From Pseudoalteromonas sp. MMG010 (GTDB lineage: Bacteria; Pseudomonadota; Gammaproteobacteria; Enterobacterales; Alteromonadaceae): a DNA stretch of 64,000 bases. The stretch is taken from assembly GCF_018100905.1 (NCBI RefSeq), contig NZ_JAGJEG010000005.1:1-64000 (forward strand), written 5' to 3'. A program made the position numbers and the translations under genes. Below the pieces are notes generated by a model. It saw only the letters and a program-made list of their open reading frames with translations. It ran no database searches and was not told the origin of the DNA. This document shows positions 39,694-48,692 of this stretch, piece after piece (position 1 is the first letter of the stretch; each line of letters starts with the position of its first letter).

Positions 39694-39790
39694 GTTTGCC
39701 TTTACTTAGGGAAGACCCTAAATGTCTGCTTATCGATTGTGAGCTATCCTATTAAAAAAATATAAAAACTGTAATAGCCATGTGTAAAAT

Positions 39791-39808
39791 CGTATTGTTT
39801 ACTATACA
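39791..39808 (-). promoter_or_regulatory. Possible weak TyrR box next to the proximal strong box of phhA
   Basis: On the minus strand TGTATA-N6-AATACG matches 8 of 12 consensus positions and keeps the invariant G and C spaced by 14 bp. It lies 6 bp from the strong box at 39815-39832. A strong-plus-weak pairing is common in TyrR regulation, but this match alone is weak. Confidence 0.3.
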
Positions 39809-39814
39809 CAACCT

Positions 39815-39832
39815 AGTAAATAAAAGTTTACA
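39815..39832 (-). promoter_or_regulatory. TyrR/PhhR box, phhA proximal
   Basis: AGTAAA-TAAAAG-TTTACA matches the TyrR consensus TGTAAA-N6-TTTACA at 11 of 12 positions. It lies 122-139 bp upstream of the phhA start, with the invariant G and C in place. Confidence 0.7.
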
Positions 39833-39886
39833 CCAAATTAAAGTCAAACAAATACCAATAAAAATAAGGCTAAAAGAAAGGTTTAG

Positions 39887-39904
39887 TGTAACTAAAAATT
39901 TACA
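39887..39904 (-). promoter_or_regulatory. TyrR/PhhR box, phhA distal
   Basis: TGTAAC-TAAAAA-TTTACA matches the TyrR consensus at 11 of 12 positions. Its centre is 72 bp from that of the proximal box, close to seven helical turns, a distance typical of upstream activation by looping. Confidence 0.68.
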
Positions 39905-39973
39905 ACAGGCTTTTACTTGAGGTATGAGCAGGAATAAATAATAAAAAACGAACTAAATTGCTAACAAAGTAAT

Positions 39974-39993
39974 AAGGCTCTGAGTAGAGCCTT
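39974..39993 (-). terminator. Hairpin after ycjF
   Basis: AAGGCTCT-GAGT-AGAGCCTT, an 8-bp perfect stem 49 bp after the ycjF stop. The trailing minus-strand sequence ATTACTTTG is a poor T-tract, so termination strength is uncertain. Confidence 0.6.
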
Positions 39994-40042
39994 AAATAAA
40001 ATTAAATTTTTAAAATAACCATGTATGTATTTAATTCACTGG

Positions 40043-41068
40043 CTATGATGTCTTCTCTTCTTTACGATTGATTATTTTCCTCGCGATGCTTTGTACTGTG
40101 CCTTTTAATAAACTACGTTTATTTTCAAGGCGAGGTAACGGGCGACTTAACTCCATTGCTTTATAGCCAATACGTGCTGTAAATATCCCTGCACTGATAC
40201 CTTGCGCAGCACGGCCAGATAATTTACCTAACAGCTCTGCACTTAATGCGGTGGCAGCTAAATCAGAAACAAGCTCTGCACTGCCTACAAACATGACTTG
40301 TTTTATCAGCATTCGATAAAGCTTTATACGGCTTGCATAACCAAAGCCAATCCCATAAATTTTACCAATCTTATCTATTAACTTAGTACCGCGCCAAAGT
40401 ACTGCCATCATATCGACTAAAGCAAGTGGACTTAATGCCACTAACAATGCTGATTCGGTAGCAAACCGATTGATTAATTTTTTGGCTTGCGCATCTTGTG
40501 AAACCAATAAACTATTAGCATAAAGTGTCATGATCTCTTTATCGCTGTGATGCGCATCAACTTGGCTTTTAAATGTCTCAAAGTTATTTAATTGCTGATG
40601 TTTATTGAGCTTTTCAAGCCAAGGAAGTGCACCACCTACTTGTTCGCTATTTAATAACCTATCAGCTTCATGACGATGTAACTGATTGCGCTTTAAACTA
40701 CGTAACATAGTGTATTCACGCCATAAGATGCGCCCAATAATTAATACCCCGCTAATTACAGCCGTTAAGTAAACACTCCCTAAAACGAGAGATTGTTCAA
40801 ACGCAAACATAAGTGAATAAGTAAACTCTAATAATACAAGCGCAAAAAAACTAATAACAAAGACACCTTTTAGCGTTTGCCATTTAGACTTTTTAAATAC
40901 CGGCTCTAAATTTATTTCATCCACGCTGGGTGTCTCTTCAACATCCTCTATATCGTCACTTTCTGAGTGGCTAATAATTTGTGCGGGGGTTAATGCCGGC
41001 TCAACATGCTCTTCAGTTTGCGTATTAATGCGCCTACCGGCTTGAAAAGTCTGATGTGTGTCGCTCAT
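40043..41068 (-). CDS. ycjF: YcjF/TIGR01620 family inner-membrane protein
   Basis: 341 aa. A hydrophilic N-terminus of about 85 residues is followed by two membrane helices (about 92-135) and a C-terminal domain of the DUF697 type (about 190-320). It always travels with YcjX beside the psp genes in gammaproteobacteria and is presumed part of the envelope-stress response, but its biochemical role is unknown. Its ATG overlaps the ycjX stop (ATGA), so the pair is coupled. Confidence 0.93.
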   Translation of the reverse strand: MSDTHQTFQAGRRINTQTEEHVEPALTPAQIISHSESDDIEDVEETPSVDEINLEPVFKKSKWQTLKGVFVISFFALVLLEFTYSLMFAFEQSLVLGSVYLTAVISGVLIIGRILWREYTMLRSLKRNQLHRHEADRLLNSEQVGGALPWLEKLNKHQQLNNFETFKSQVDAHHSDKEIMTLYANSLLVSQDAQAKKLINRFATESALLVALSPLALVDMMAVLWRGTKLIDKIGKIYGIGFGYASRIKLYRMLIKQVMFVGSAELVSDLAATALSAELLGKLSGRAAQGISAGIFTARIGYKAMELSRPLPRLENKRSLLKGTVQSIARKIINRKEEKTS

Positions 41069-42483
41069 GATAACTTATCTCCTAGCAGGTACTGCATGAC
41101 ATGATCTAGACGGATATGTTTTAGCTGCTTATCTGGGGTTGGCATTGGTGAAAATGATAAAAACTCAAACCCTTGAGCAGGCCATTCGTTCATATTAAGC
41201 ATACGGTTAGGTGGTTGAGGGGGCAGATACGTCAACCAATCTTGTTCATTAAGGGGTTTACCATAAATACAATCGAGAGTCTGGCCTTTATCAGTTACTT
41301 GGCGAGGCTGTGTTGCTGCAATAGACGACATTGCCATGGTTTCTATTTGCACACCATCAAATTTTAATTGATTACTTTGCTCATGCACTAACGAATCGAG
41401 TAATAAAGCTAAATCTTTATGATGTTTAGCACTGATATGATCTGACTTATTAGCGGCGAATAAAATTTTATCGATATTTGGTTTAAATAGACGCTTAAAA
41501 AAACCCGACTCGCCATAACTAAAATGAGCAAGCAATTGGTTTATCACGCTGCTTTGCTCTTTTAATGTTTCGTGCCCTTCATTTAAGGTACTTAATACAT
41601 CGACTAACACTATTTGCCGATCGAAATGTTTAAAGTGTTCATTATAAAACGGTTTTACAACCTCTTTAACGTACGCATTAAAACGCTTTATTAAATGCGC
41701 TAAATTCGATCCCTCAACAACGGTATCATTATTAATATTAACCGGAAAAAACAGCAATAGTGGCGCGCCTTGTAAATCACCAGGCATTAGCATACGCCCA
41801 GGCTGTAACATGGCTAATTTAGTGTCTTTTTTAAGGCCAACTAACATCTGTTGATAAAGCTGTGAAATGTGCGCAAGTAAACTTTCATCAACGGGGGTGT
41901 TTAAATCAAGTTGCTCTAGGGCATCTAAAAATGCATGTGACGTTTTTACGCGTGGCATTTGTAATAGCAGTGGATATTGTTGGTTACACCATTGGTGATA
42001 GCTTTGCTCAAGCATGGGTAAATCGAGTAACCACTCTCCGGGATAATCAATAATATCTAAGTACAGTGTAGATTGAGGCGAAAAATGCCCACGTAATCCT
42101 GTATTACTTTGATACTTAATCGCTAATCGTAAGGTGTTTATACGTTCTGTTGACGCGGGCCATTTAGGGACTCCCCCCTCCAGAGGAAATAAAGCGTTTA
42201 GCGCATTTTGATATTCAAATGTAGGGACCTTTAATGCCTCTTGTGGCACTATTTTACTTGCTATATGACGCTGCTCTCGCATGACATCAAAAAACGGCAA
42301 ATTTTTATGTTCGGCCTGAGTCGTTAAGTGCTTAACTAACGCGGTAATAAACGCTGTTTTTCCGCTACCACTGAGCCCTGTTACCGCTAATTTTACGTGT
42401 TGATCTAAACTACGGTGTAGCACTTTTTGCGCTTTACCCGTGACTTTTTTAAACGCATTTTTTGCAGATGAGGTATTTATCAT
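41065..42483 (-). CDS. ycjX: YcjX family P-loop NTPase
   Basis: 472 aa. Walker A GLSGSGKTAF lies near residue 36. The remainder matches the YcjX/DUF463 family of GTP-binding proteins, including LDIIDYPGEWLLDLP as a G3-like segment and the AANKSDH G4-like motif. It is encoded 63 bp after pspC and is likely co-expressed with pspABC under PspF control. A role in envelope-stress adaptation is assumed from context only. Confidence 0.94.
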   Translation of the reverse strand: MINTSSAKNAFKKVTGKAQKVLHRSLDQHVKLAVTGLSGSGKTAFITALVKHLTTQAEHKNLPFFDVMREQRHIASKIVPQEALKVPTFEYQNALNALFPLEGGVPKWPASTERINTLRLAIKYQSNTGLRGHFSPQSTLYLDIIDYPGEWLLDLPMLEQSYHQWCNQQYPLLLQMPRVKTSHAFLDALEQLDLNTPVDESLLAHISQLYQQMLVGLKKDTKLAMLQPGRMLMPGDLQGAPLLLFFPVNINNDTVVEGSNLAHLIKRFNAYVKEVVKPFYNEHFKHFDRQIVLVDVLSTLNEGHETLKEQSSVINQLLAHFSYGESGFFKRLFKPNIDKILFAANKSDHISAKHHKDLALLLDSLVHEQSNQLKFDGVQIETMAMSSIAATQPRQVTDKGQTLDCIYGKPLNEQDWLTYLPPQPPNRMLNMNEWPAQGFEFLSFSPMPTPDKQLKHIRLDHVMQYLLGDKLS

Positions 42484-42546
42484 AATAACTTAGCACTCAA
42501 CCTGCCGTATTTAACTTTTACACAGCTAAAGTGCTATTTTTTCCTT

Positions 42547-42945
42547 TTAAAGTTTATTAATTTCACGACTAACCGTAAATTCACTCGAAGTAACATAGCG
42601 TTCCATCTCTTGTAGGCGTGTATCAACACGCGTTAAACGCTCTTTTAAATCTTGTAGAGCTCGACGTGGTGGTTCACCTTTTTGCCATACTTTAAATTTC
42701 ACTTCAAGCGGGTCATCGTGGCTGTATTCACTACGGCTATGCTCTACCGGTTTTTTAATATCTAAGATAAACCATGCAGCGATATATGCGACAACAAAAA
42801 ACGGTCCTCCGGTTAACAGTACCGCACTAACAAAAATAATACGAACTAACCATAACTCCATATTAAAGTAATCGCTTAGTCCTGCACACACCCCGGCAAT
42901 TTTGCCTCGTTTAGGGTCTCTTAAGAGTTCTCGTTTATTACTCAT
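42547..42945 (-). CDS. pspC: Phage shock protein C
   Basis: 132 aa. The PspC domain at the N-terminus contains LLRDPKRGKIAGVCAGLSDYF and a membrane helix (about 35-62). A C-terminal coiled-coil tail follows (about 90-130). With PspB it senses inner-membrane damage and draws PspA away from PspF. Its start overlaps the pspB stop as ATGA. Confidence 0.97.
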   Translation of the reverse strand: MSNKRELLRDPKRGKIAGVCAGLSDYFNMELWLVRIIFVSAVLLTGGPFFVVAYIAAWFILDIKKPVEHSRSEYSHDDPLEVKFKVWQKGEPPRRALQDLKERLTRVDTRLQEMERYVTSSEFTVSREINKL

Positions 42946-43175
42946 ACTTTACGTCTCCATTGTGGTGACTCTTGATCTAATAAAGCCTCTAACGTTTCAA
43001 CTCTATCAGCCATTTTTTCTGCTTTTTGTGCTAGTTCAAGTAACTGGCGATGCTCGTGTTCGCTCAACCCCTGACTTACTTGTTTTTTACTGCGGTAATG
43101 TAAAATTAACCACAATGGCGCTACAAAAATTGTAAACATAACAACAGGTACAATTATTACCTCTGAATCCCACAT
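42942..43175 (-). CDS. pspB: Phage shock protein B
   Basis: 77 aa, near E. coli PspB (74). An N-terminal membrane helix (residues 5-26) precedes a cytoplasmic leucine-zipper-like coiled coil. It is the membrane partner of PspC in stress sensing. GGAGAGG precedes the start. It lies 74 bp downstream of pspA. Confidence 0.97.
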   Translation of the reverse strand: MWDSEVIIVPVVMFTIFVAPLWLILHYRSKKQVSQGLSEHEHRQLLELAQKAEKMADRVETLEALLDQESPQWRRKV

Positions 43176-43249
43176 ATCCTCTCTCCTGGTTATTTATTTC
43201 GATGCATTATGCTCTGGGGCCATTGAGCCCCGGCATAAATTAAGTGTCA

Positions 43250-43909
43250 TTATTTATCAGCAAGCTTCTTTTTAAGCTGTGCTAACTCATCATCGATTTG
43301 CTCATTTTTTTGTAAGTCGGCAATTTCATCAGCTAACGATTTTTTACCTAAATCGTATGATTCAACCTGCGACTCTAAGCCGTCTATTTTAGTTTCATAA
43401 CGTTCAAAGCGGTTTAAAGCGTCTTCAACTTTTGAACTATCTAGTGCTTTTTTCACCTCAAGACGAGACTCAGCAGAACGTTGACGTAAAATAATGGCTT
43501 TTTGACGCGCCTTTGCATCAGCAAGCTTTTCTTGTAAAGTCGTCACTTCTTGCTGTAATTTTTGAATATGAGACTCAACATGCTCAAGCTCACCTTCGAC
43601 AGCACTTACCGCTTCAGCCGACTTTTGTTTTTCAAGCAACGCTGAACGCGCTAAATCGTCACGGTCTTTATTTAAAGCAAGCTCAGCTTTGCTTTGCCAG
43701 TCACTTACTTGTGCTTTTAGCGTATCTACACGACGTACTAACTCTTTTTTCTCTGCTAATGTTTTTGCTGAAGTAGAACGAACTTCTACTAAAGTATCTT
43801 CCATTTCTTGGATAATAAGACGAACCATTTTTTCTGGGTCTTCTGCTTTATCTAAAATAGCATTGATATTAGAATTAACAATATCTGCAAAACGTGAAAA
43901 AATTCCCAT
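43250..43909 (-). CDS. pspA: Phage shock protein A
   Basis: 219 aa. An amphipathic N-terminal helix (MGIFSRFADIVNSNINAIL) is followed by an ESCRT-III-like all-helical coiled-coil to the C-terminus. It binds damaged inner membrane to block proton leakage, and in resting cells it inhibits the enhancer-binding protein PspF encoded divergently. It is preceded by a sigma-54-type promoter. Confidence 0.98.
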   Translation of the reverse strand: MGIFSRFADIVNSNINAILDKAEDPEKMVRLIIQEMEDTLVEVRSTSAKTLAEKKELVRRVDTLKAQVSDWQSKAELALNKDRDDLARSALLEKQKSAEAVSAVEGELEHVESHIQKLQQEVTTLQEKLADAKARQKAIILRQRSAESRLEVKKALDSSKVEDALNRFERYETKIDGLESQVESYDLGKKSLADEIADLQKNEQIDDELAQLKKKLADK

Positions 43910-43955
43910 AACATTTACCTCTGTGGTTGTTAACTAAATCAGTTGTAGAGATAGT

Positions 43956-43971
43956 ATCAATATACTTGCCA
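43956..43971 (-). promoter_or_regulatory. Sigma-54-type promoter of pspA
   Basis: The minus strand reads TGGCAAGTATATTGAT with the GG of the -24 element and TTG of the -12 element at the correct spacing. The -12 ends in GA instead of GC. The E. coli pspA promoter is likewise imperfect there. It lies 47-62 bp upstream of pspA, facing away from pspF. Confidence 0.72.
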
Positions 43972-44057
43972 ACTTTTTAAAAATTAAAATACAGTTTATT
44001 TTCATAAAGTTAAACGAAAATTACAAATAACTTTAGTTATCTGTAATTATGAAATAC

Positions 44058-44070
44058 ACTAACTGTTAGT
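44058..44070. promoter_or_regulatory. 13-bp palindrome in the pspA-pspF region (possible PspF enhancer site)
   Basis: ACTAAC-T-GTTAGT lies about 95 bp upstream of the -24/-12 element of pspA, where an enhancer-binding protein would sit, and 24 bp before pspF, where it could also mediate autorepression. No other copy is seen in the gap. Confidence 0.35.
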
Positions 44071-44093
44071 AAAAATGACTAAGAGTTAATAAA

Positions 44094-45155
44094 ATGAGCC
44101 AATTTCGCCAACAAGATAATTTACTAGGTCAATCAGATAGCTTTTTAGCGGTACTTGATCAAGTATCGCAACTGGCAAACTTAGATAAACCCGTACTTAT
44201 TATTGGTGAACGAGGGACTGGTAAAGAATTAATTGCCGCTCGGTTACACTTTTTATCAAAACGTTGGGATCAAAATTACGTAAAACTTAATTGCGCGGCT
44301 TTAAATGAAAATTTACTTGAGAGTGAATTATTTGGCCATGAAAGCGGTGCTTTTACAGGGGCAAGCAAGCGCCATGAAGGACGTTTTGAGCGTGCAAATA
44401 ACGGTACCTTATTTTTAGATGAACTGGCAAACACCTCTGCGATGGTGCAAGAAAAGCTCTTACGAGTGATTGAATATGGTGAGTTTGAACGCGTAGGAGG
44501 CAAGCAAACAGTAAAGGTAGATACCCGATTGGTCTGCGCAACCAACGAAGATTTACCTTATCTGGCTGAGCAAGGTGAATTTAGAAGTGATTTACTCGAT
44601 AGACTTGCATTTGATGTCATCACTCTGCCGCCCCTGCGTGAACGCCAAGATGATATTATGCTACTCGCAGAGCAGTTTGCTATGAATATGGCACGCGATT
44701 TAGAGTGGGAGCTGTTTAGTGGTTTTACACGCAGTGCCACTGAGACATTACTAAATTATGCGTGGCCGGGTAATATTCGTGAGTTAAAAAATGTCGTAGA
44801 GCGTAGTTTGTATCGCCATGGGAGCGATCAGATCCCCGTTCACCAGATTATTTTAGACCCGTTCGAAAGTAAATTTAGGCCTAAACAGCGTATTAAAGCC
44901 CCTATTGCAACAGCACCAGAAACGAGCGTTGTAAATGAGCCTATAATCACCACTCCTATATTAAATACGACGCCAGAACCTCAGTTTCCATGCAGTTTAA
45001 AAACATTATCAAACGATTTTGAAATCACAATGATAAAAAAAGCATTAGAACATAGTCAATTTAATCAAAAGAAAACTGCAGAAGTGCTTGGTTTAACGTA
45101 TCATCAATTACGTGGTTATTTAAAAAAATATAATTTGTTAGATCAAGAAAAATAG
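44094..45155 (+). CDS. pspF: Phage shock transcriptional activator PspF
   Basis: 353 aa. It is a sigma-54 enhancer-binding protein lacking a receiver domain. The AAA+ domain shows Walker A GERGTGKE (39-46) and the sigma-54-contacting GAFTGA loop near residue 85. A variable linker and a Fis-type helix-turn-helix (KKTAEVLGLTYHQLRGYLKKY) end the protein. It drives pspA from the promoter in the shared divergent region and is held off by PspA. The sapA start follows after 9 bp. Confidence 0.97.
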   Translation: MSQFRQQDNLLGQSDSFLAVLDQVSQLANLDKPVLIIGERGTGKELIAARLHFLSKRWDQNYVKLNCAALNENLLESELFGHESGAFTGASKRHEGRFERANNGTLFLDELANTSAMVQEKLLRVIEYGEFERVGGKQTVKVDTRLVCATNEDLPYLAEQGEFRSDLLDRLAFDVITLPPLRERQDDIMLLAEQFAMNMARDLEWELFSGFTRSATETLLNYAWPGNIRELKNVVERSLYRHGSDQIPVHQIILDPFESKFRPKQRIKAPIATAPETSVVNEPIITTPILNTTPEPQFPCSLKTLSNDFEITMIKKALEHSQFNQKKTAEVLGLTYHQLRGYLKKYNLLDQEK

Positions 45156-45164
45156 TCAGGGGTT

Positions 45165-46778
45165 ATGCGGGTGCATAAAATACTCATTGTTTTACTTTTA
45201 TCAACCCTAGTGGGTTGTTTTGAAAATAAAAACGAAATCATAGAAGAAAAAAGCCAAGGCTTGGTATATTGTGCTGAAGCGAATCCGGTTTCGTTCAATC
45301 CGCAGATCACAACAACCGGTTCCACTATCGATATTATTGCTAATCAACTTTACAACCGCTTGATTAGTATTGACCCCGTAACGGCTAAATTTAAAAGTGA
45401 ACTCGCCACCGATTGGCAAATTAGTGATGATGGAAAAGCCATTACTTTTACCTTACGCCAGGGCGTAAAATTTCATACCACAGATTACTTTACCCCCAGT
45501 CGGGATTTTAATGCTGATGACGTGATTTTTACGTTTAGCCGTTTATTTGATGTGTATAACCCTTATCATTTTATTGGTGATGCGAATTATCCATACTTTC
45601 AAAGTGTGGGACTTGATCAACTCATTCGTAAAATTGTCAGAGTGTCTGATTATAAAGTCAGGTTTGAGCTTTTTAATGCCGAAAGTAGTTTTTTAGCCAA
45701 TATAGCTACCGACTTTGCCGTGGTCCTGTCGCAAGAATATGCCATGCAACTTAAGGCTAAAAATCAGCAAGCATTATTTGATCAATTTCCAATAGGCACA
45801 GGGCCTTATTTGTATAAAGAGTTTCGTCGCGACCATTTAGTGCGTTTTTATAAAAACCCCACTTACTGGAAACATAACGTAGCGCTTGAACAACTGGTAT
45901 ACGATATCACACCTAATGGGACGACTCGTATCGCAAAAATGTTGACGAAAGAATGCGATATTACCGCTCACCCCAGTAGTGCACAATTAAGTATTTTAGC
46001 CCAGCGTGATGATATAAATGTACTTAAAGAAACCAATTTGAATGTCGGCTATTGGGCGTTTAACACCGAACGTGAACCATTTAACGACTTACGGGTGCGC
46101 CAAGCTTTAGTGCATGCCATCGATATAGAAAAAATTATGCAAGCGGTGTATTTTGGCAACGGTACGCATGCTGAATCAATCTTACCCCCCACCTCGTGGG
46201 CTTTTGAAGCGCAACCTAATATGCCAAGCTTTGACCCTGAGCTGTCAAAATCACTCTTAAAGCAAGCAGGCTTAGCAAACGGTTTTGATATGACGATTTG
46301 GGCGATGCCCGTCAGTCGTATTTATAATCCCAATGCACGTAAAATGGCAGAGTTAATGCAAAGTGATTTACGCAAAATTGGCGTTAATGTAAGTATTGTT
46401 GAGTATGAATGGAATACCTTTATTCAACGTATTGGGGAGCATTTACACGATAGTGTGTTATTAGGCTGGGCAGCAGATACTCCCGACCCTGATAACTTTT
46501 TTAGTCCGCTACTGAGTTGTACCGCCACATTTAGTGGGAAAAACCCTGCTAATTGGTGTAACCCTGAGTTTGATTTATTACTCACACAAGCCCTAGATAC
46601 CACCGATATAAAACAACGTAAAAAATACTACGATGCAGCACAAAAAATGATAATAGAGCAGTTACCTTTATTACCTATCGCACATGGTTTGCGCTTTCAA
46701 GCAAGCAGTACCGATGTTGAAGGTATTGAACTGGGACCCTTTGGTGCTATTTCACTCGATAATGCGAGGAGAAAATAA
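45165..46778 (+). CDS. sapA: SapA-like peptide ABC transporter substrate-binding lipoprotein
   Basis: 537 aa. The lipoprotein signal peptide ends in a lipobox LVGC (about residues 15-18). The rest is an SBP_bac_5 (DppA/OppA/SapA) fold with EANPVSFNPQ at the start of the mature domain. In enteric bacteria SapA binds cationic antimicrobial peptides, while the SapBCDF transporter of E. coli has been linked to putrescine export. The start is 9 bp after pspF with an AGGGG site, and the stop overlaps sapB (TAATG). Confidence 0.92.
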   Translation: MRVHKILIVLLLSTLVGCFENKNEIIEEKSQGLVYCAEANPVSFNPQITTTGSTIDIIANQLYNRLISIDPVTAKFKSELATDWQISDDGKAITFTLRQGVKFHTTDYFTPSRDFNADDVIFTFSRLFDVYNPYHFIGDANYPYFQSVGLDQLIRKIVRVSDYKVRFELFNAESSFLANIATDFAVVLSQEYAMQLKAKNQQALFDQFPIGTGPYLYKEFRRDHLVRFYKNPTYWKHNVALEQLVYDITPNGTTRIAKMLTKECDITAHPSSAQLSILAQRDDINVLKETNLNVGYWAFNTEREPFNDLRVRQALVHAIDIEKIMQAVYFGNGTHAESILPPTSWAFEAQPNMPSFDPELSKSLLKQAGLANGFDMTIWAMPVSRIYNPNARKMAELMQSDLRKIGVNVSIVEYEWNTFIQRIGEHLHDSVLLGWAADTPDPDNFFSPLLSCTATFSGKNPANWCNPEFDLLLTQALDTTDIKQRKKYYDAAQKMIIEQLPLLPIAHGLRFQASSTDVEGIELGPFGAISLDNARRK

Positions 46779-47812
46779 TGGTCTTTGATTATGTGTTACG
46801 TCGCTTAGGGCTGTTTATTTTTATGATGCTTACCCTAAGTATTTTTACGTTTGCACTCAGTTATTTTTTCCCCGGCGATACACTGAGTAATTTAAGTGGT
46901 GTAACAAATGCAAACTTAGCCCAAGATAATGAACTAATAGATAAGTATCACTTTAATGACAACTATTTAACCCAATATATTGCTTTTTTAGGGCGTATTT
47001 TGCAAGGTGATTGGGGCGTCTCATTTTCGTCAGGTAGTGATATATTCCAACATATTTTAACGTTGTTACCCGCAACCTTAGAGCTGACATTCTATGCATT
47101 GATTATCTCTATTATTGTTGGTGTACCTGCAGGTATAATCGGCTCGGCATACCATAAACGCCTGCCTGATATACTGATTAATACAACAACCATGTTAGGT
47201 TATTCGGCACCTATATTTTGGTTAGCTTTAATATTAATTATGTTCTTTTCACTAAACTTAGGGTGGTTTCCGATGTCGGGCCGGCTCGGCTTACTATACG
47301 AAATACCGTCGTTTACCGGGTTTATATTAATTGATATAGCCGTCGCGGGATTCCCTTATTCGGGACATGCATTTTTAGATGCCTTACATCACCTTGCTTT
47401 ACCAACCATAGTTTTAGCCATGTACCCTGCGACTGTATTAGTACGTTTTACGCGTGAATCAATGTTAACGGTACTTGATCAAAGCTATATAAAAACAGCT
47501 CGCGCTAAAGGTTTAAACCGACGTCAATTAATTATTCGACATGCACTTAGAAATGCATTGTTACCGGTGATAAAACAAATTGGCTTACAATTTAGTACTT
47601 TGATTACTCTTGCGATGATCACCGAAGTTATTTTTTCTTGGCCTGGTATTGGTCGTTGGTTAATTGATAGTATTTACCAGCGTGATTACCCTGCAATTCA
47701 AGGTGGGTTAATGGCGCTTTCGGTGTTTATTATTTTTGCCACTATCGTAACCGAGCTCACCTATACCCTACTCGACCCTCTTTCTCGGAATCAAGCTCAT
47801 GGCAAAGTTTAA
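46778..47812 (+). CDS. sapB: SapB-type ABC transporter permease
   Basis: 344 aa. DppB-type permease with six predicted membrane helices and the EAA loop (ARAKGLNRRQLIIRHALRNALLPVI). It forms the channel with SapC. The start overlaps the sapA stop by one base and the stop overlaps sapC by 14 bp. Confidence 0.93.
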   Translation: MVFDYVLRRLGLFIFMMLTLSIFTFALSYFFPGDTLSNLSGVTNANLAQDNELIDKYHFNDNYLTQYIAFLGRILQGDWGVSFSSGSDIFQHILTLLPATLELTFYALIISIIVGVPAGIIGSAYHKRLPDILINTTTMLGYSAPIFWLALILIMFFSLNLGWFPMSGRLGLLYEIPSFTGFILIDIAVAGFPYSGHAFLDALHHLALPTIVLAMYPATVLVRFTRESMLTVLDQSYIKTARAKGLNRRQLIIRHALRNALLPVIKQIGLQFSTLITLAMITEVIFSWPGIGRWLIDSIYQRDYPAIQGGLMALSVFIIFATIVTELTYTLLDPLSRNQAHGKV

Positions 47813-48692
47813 TTTATTCTCTGAGGAGTCAAATAAGTCACCTCTGGCTCGGTTTTGGCGTAAATTTAAAAATAACCACCCTGCATTAATGGGCTTATGG
47901 CTGTTTATCGCATTGGTTTTACTCGCCGCTCTGGCTCCGTTTTTAGCACCTTATGGCGTAAATCAGCAGCACAGTGATGCGATACTCATCCCGCCATCAT
48001 GGCGTGAGCTAGGCGATGTACGTTTTATTTTAGGTACAGATGATTTAGGCCGTGATGTATTATCGCGACTGATGAATGGTGCCACTTATACCTTTGGTTT
48101 ATCTATTGTCGCTGCATTAATTACGACCTTAATTGGTGTATTGGTAGGTACTTATGCTGGTATTAGTCGCGGTATGCGTTCAAGCTTTTTAAACCATTTA
48201 TTAGATATTACATTATCTATTCCCTCGTTATTACTCGCCATTATTATAGTGGCAGTATTGGGGCCTGGGCTAATGAATACCGTGTGGGCTATTATTTTGG
48301 CTTTACTCCCGCGTTTTATTCACTCTATACGTAACCTTATTGTTGAGCAGTTAAGTAAAGACTATATTACAGCGTTTAAACTCGATGGAGCTTCAAATTG
48401 GCATTTAATATCACGTGGTGTTTTCCCTAATATTTATGAGCATATCGTGGTTATCTTTACGATGGCATTGTCTACAGCAATTTTAGATATTTCGGCATTA
48501 GGATTTTTAAAATTAGGTGCACAGCCGCCAACCACAGAGTGGGGAGCAATTCTTGCTGAGAACTTAGGCTTAATTTATTTAGCCCCTTGGACTGTTGCTC
48601 TGCCCGGTATGTTGCTATTTTTAGCGGTATTATCAACTAATTTAGTAGGTGATGGTTTACGTCAAGTACTTAAAGAACGCAAGGCCGATTAA
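47799..48692 (+). CDS. sapC: SapC-type ABC transporter permease
   Basis: 297 aa. DppC-type permease with an N-terminal helix (OppC_N, about 30-55) followed by the five-helix core. The EAA loop reads KLDGASNWHLISRGVFPNI. It is the second channel half. It directly abuts sapD. Confidence 0.93.
   Translation: MAKFNLFSEESNKSPLARFWRKFKNNHPALMGLWLFIALVLLAALAPFLAPYGVNQQHSDAILIPPSWRELGDVRFILGTDDLGRDVLSRLMNGATYTFGLSIVAALITTLIGVLVGTYAGISRGMRSSFLNHLLDITLSIPSLLLAIIIVAVLGPGLMNTVWAIILALLPRFIHSIRNLIVEQLSKDYITAFKLDGASNWHLISRGVFPNIYEHIVVIFTMALSTAILDISALGFLKLGAQPPTTEWGAILAENLGLIYLAPWTVALPGMLLFLAVLSTNLVGDGLRQVLKERKAD

Larger units (their letters stand above)
39694..40042. other. Intergenic control region between phhA and ycjF
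   Basis: About 350 bp, AT-rich, with no gene. It holds the TyrR-type boxes of phhA and, near its right end, a hairpin (39974-39993) that serves ycjF. A 21-nt stretch at 39764-39784 closely resembles one at 51404-51424. Confidence 0.7.
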
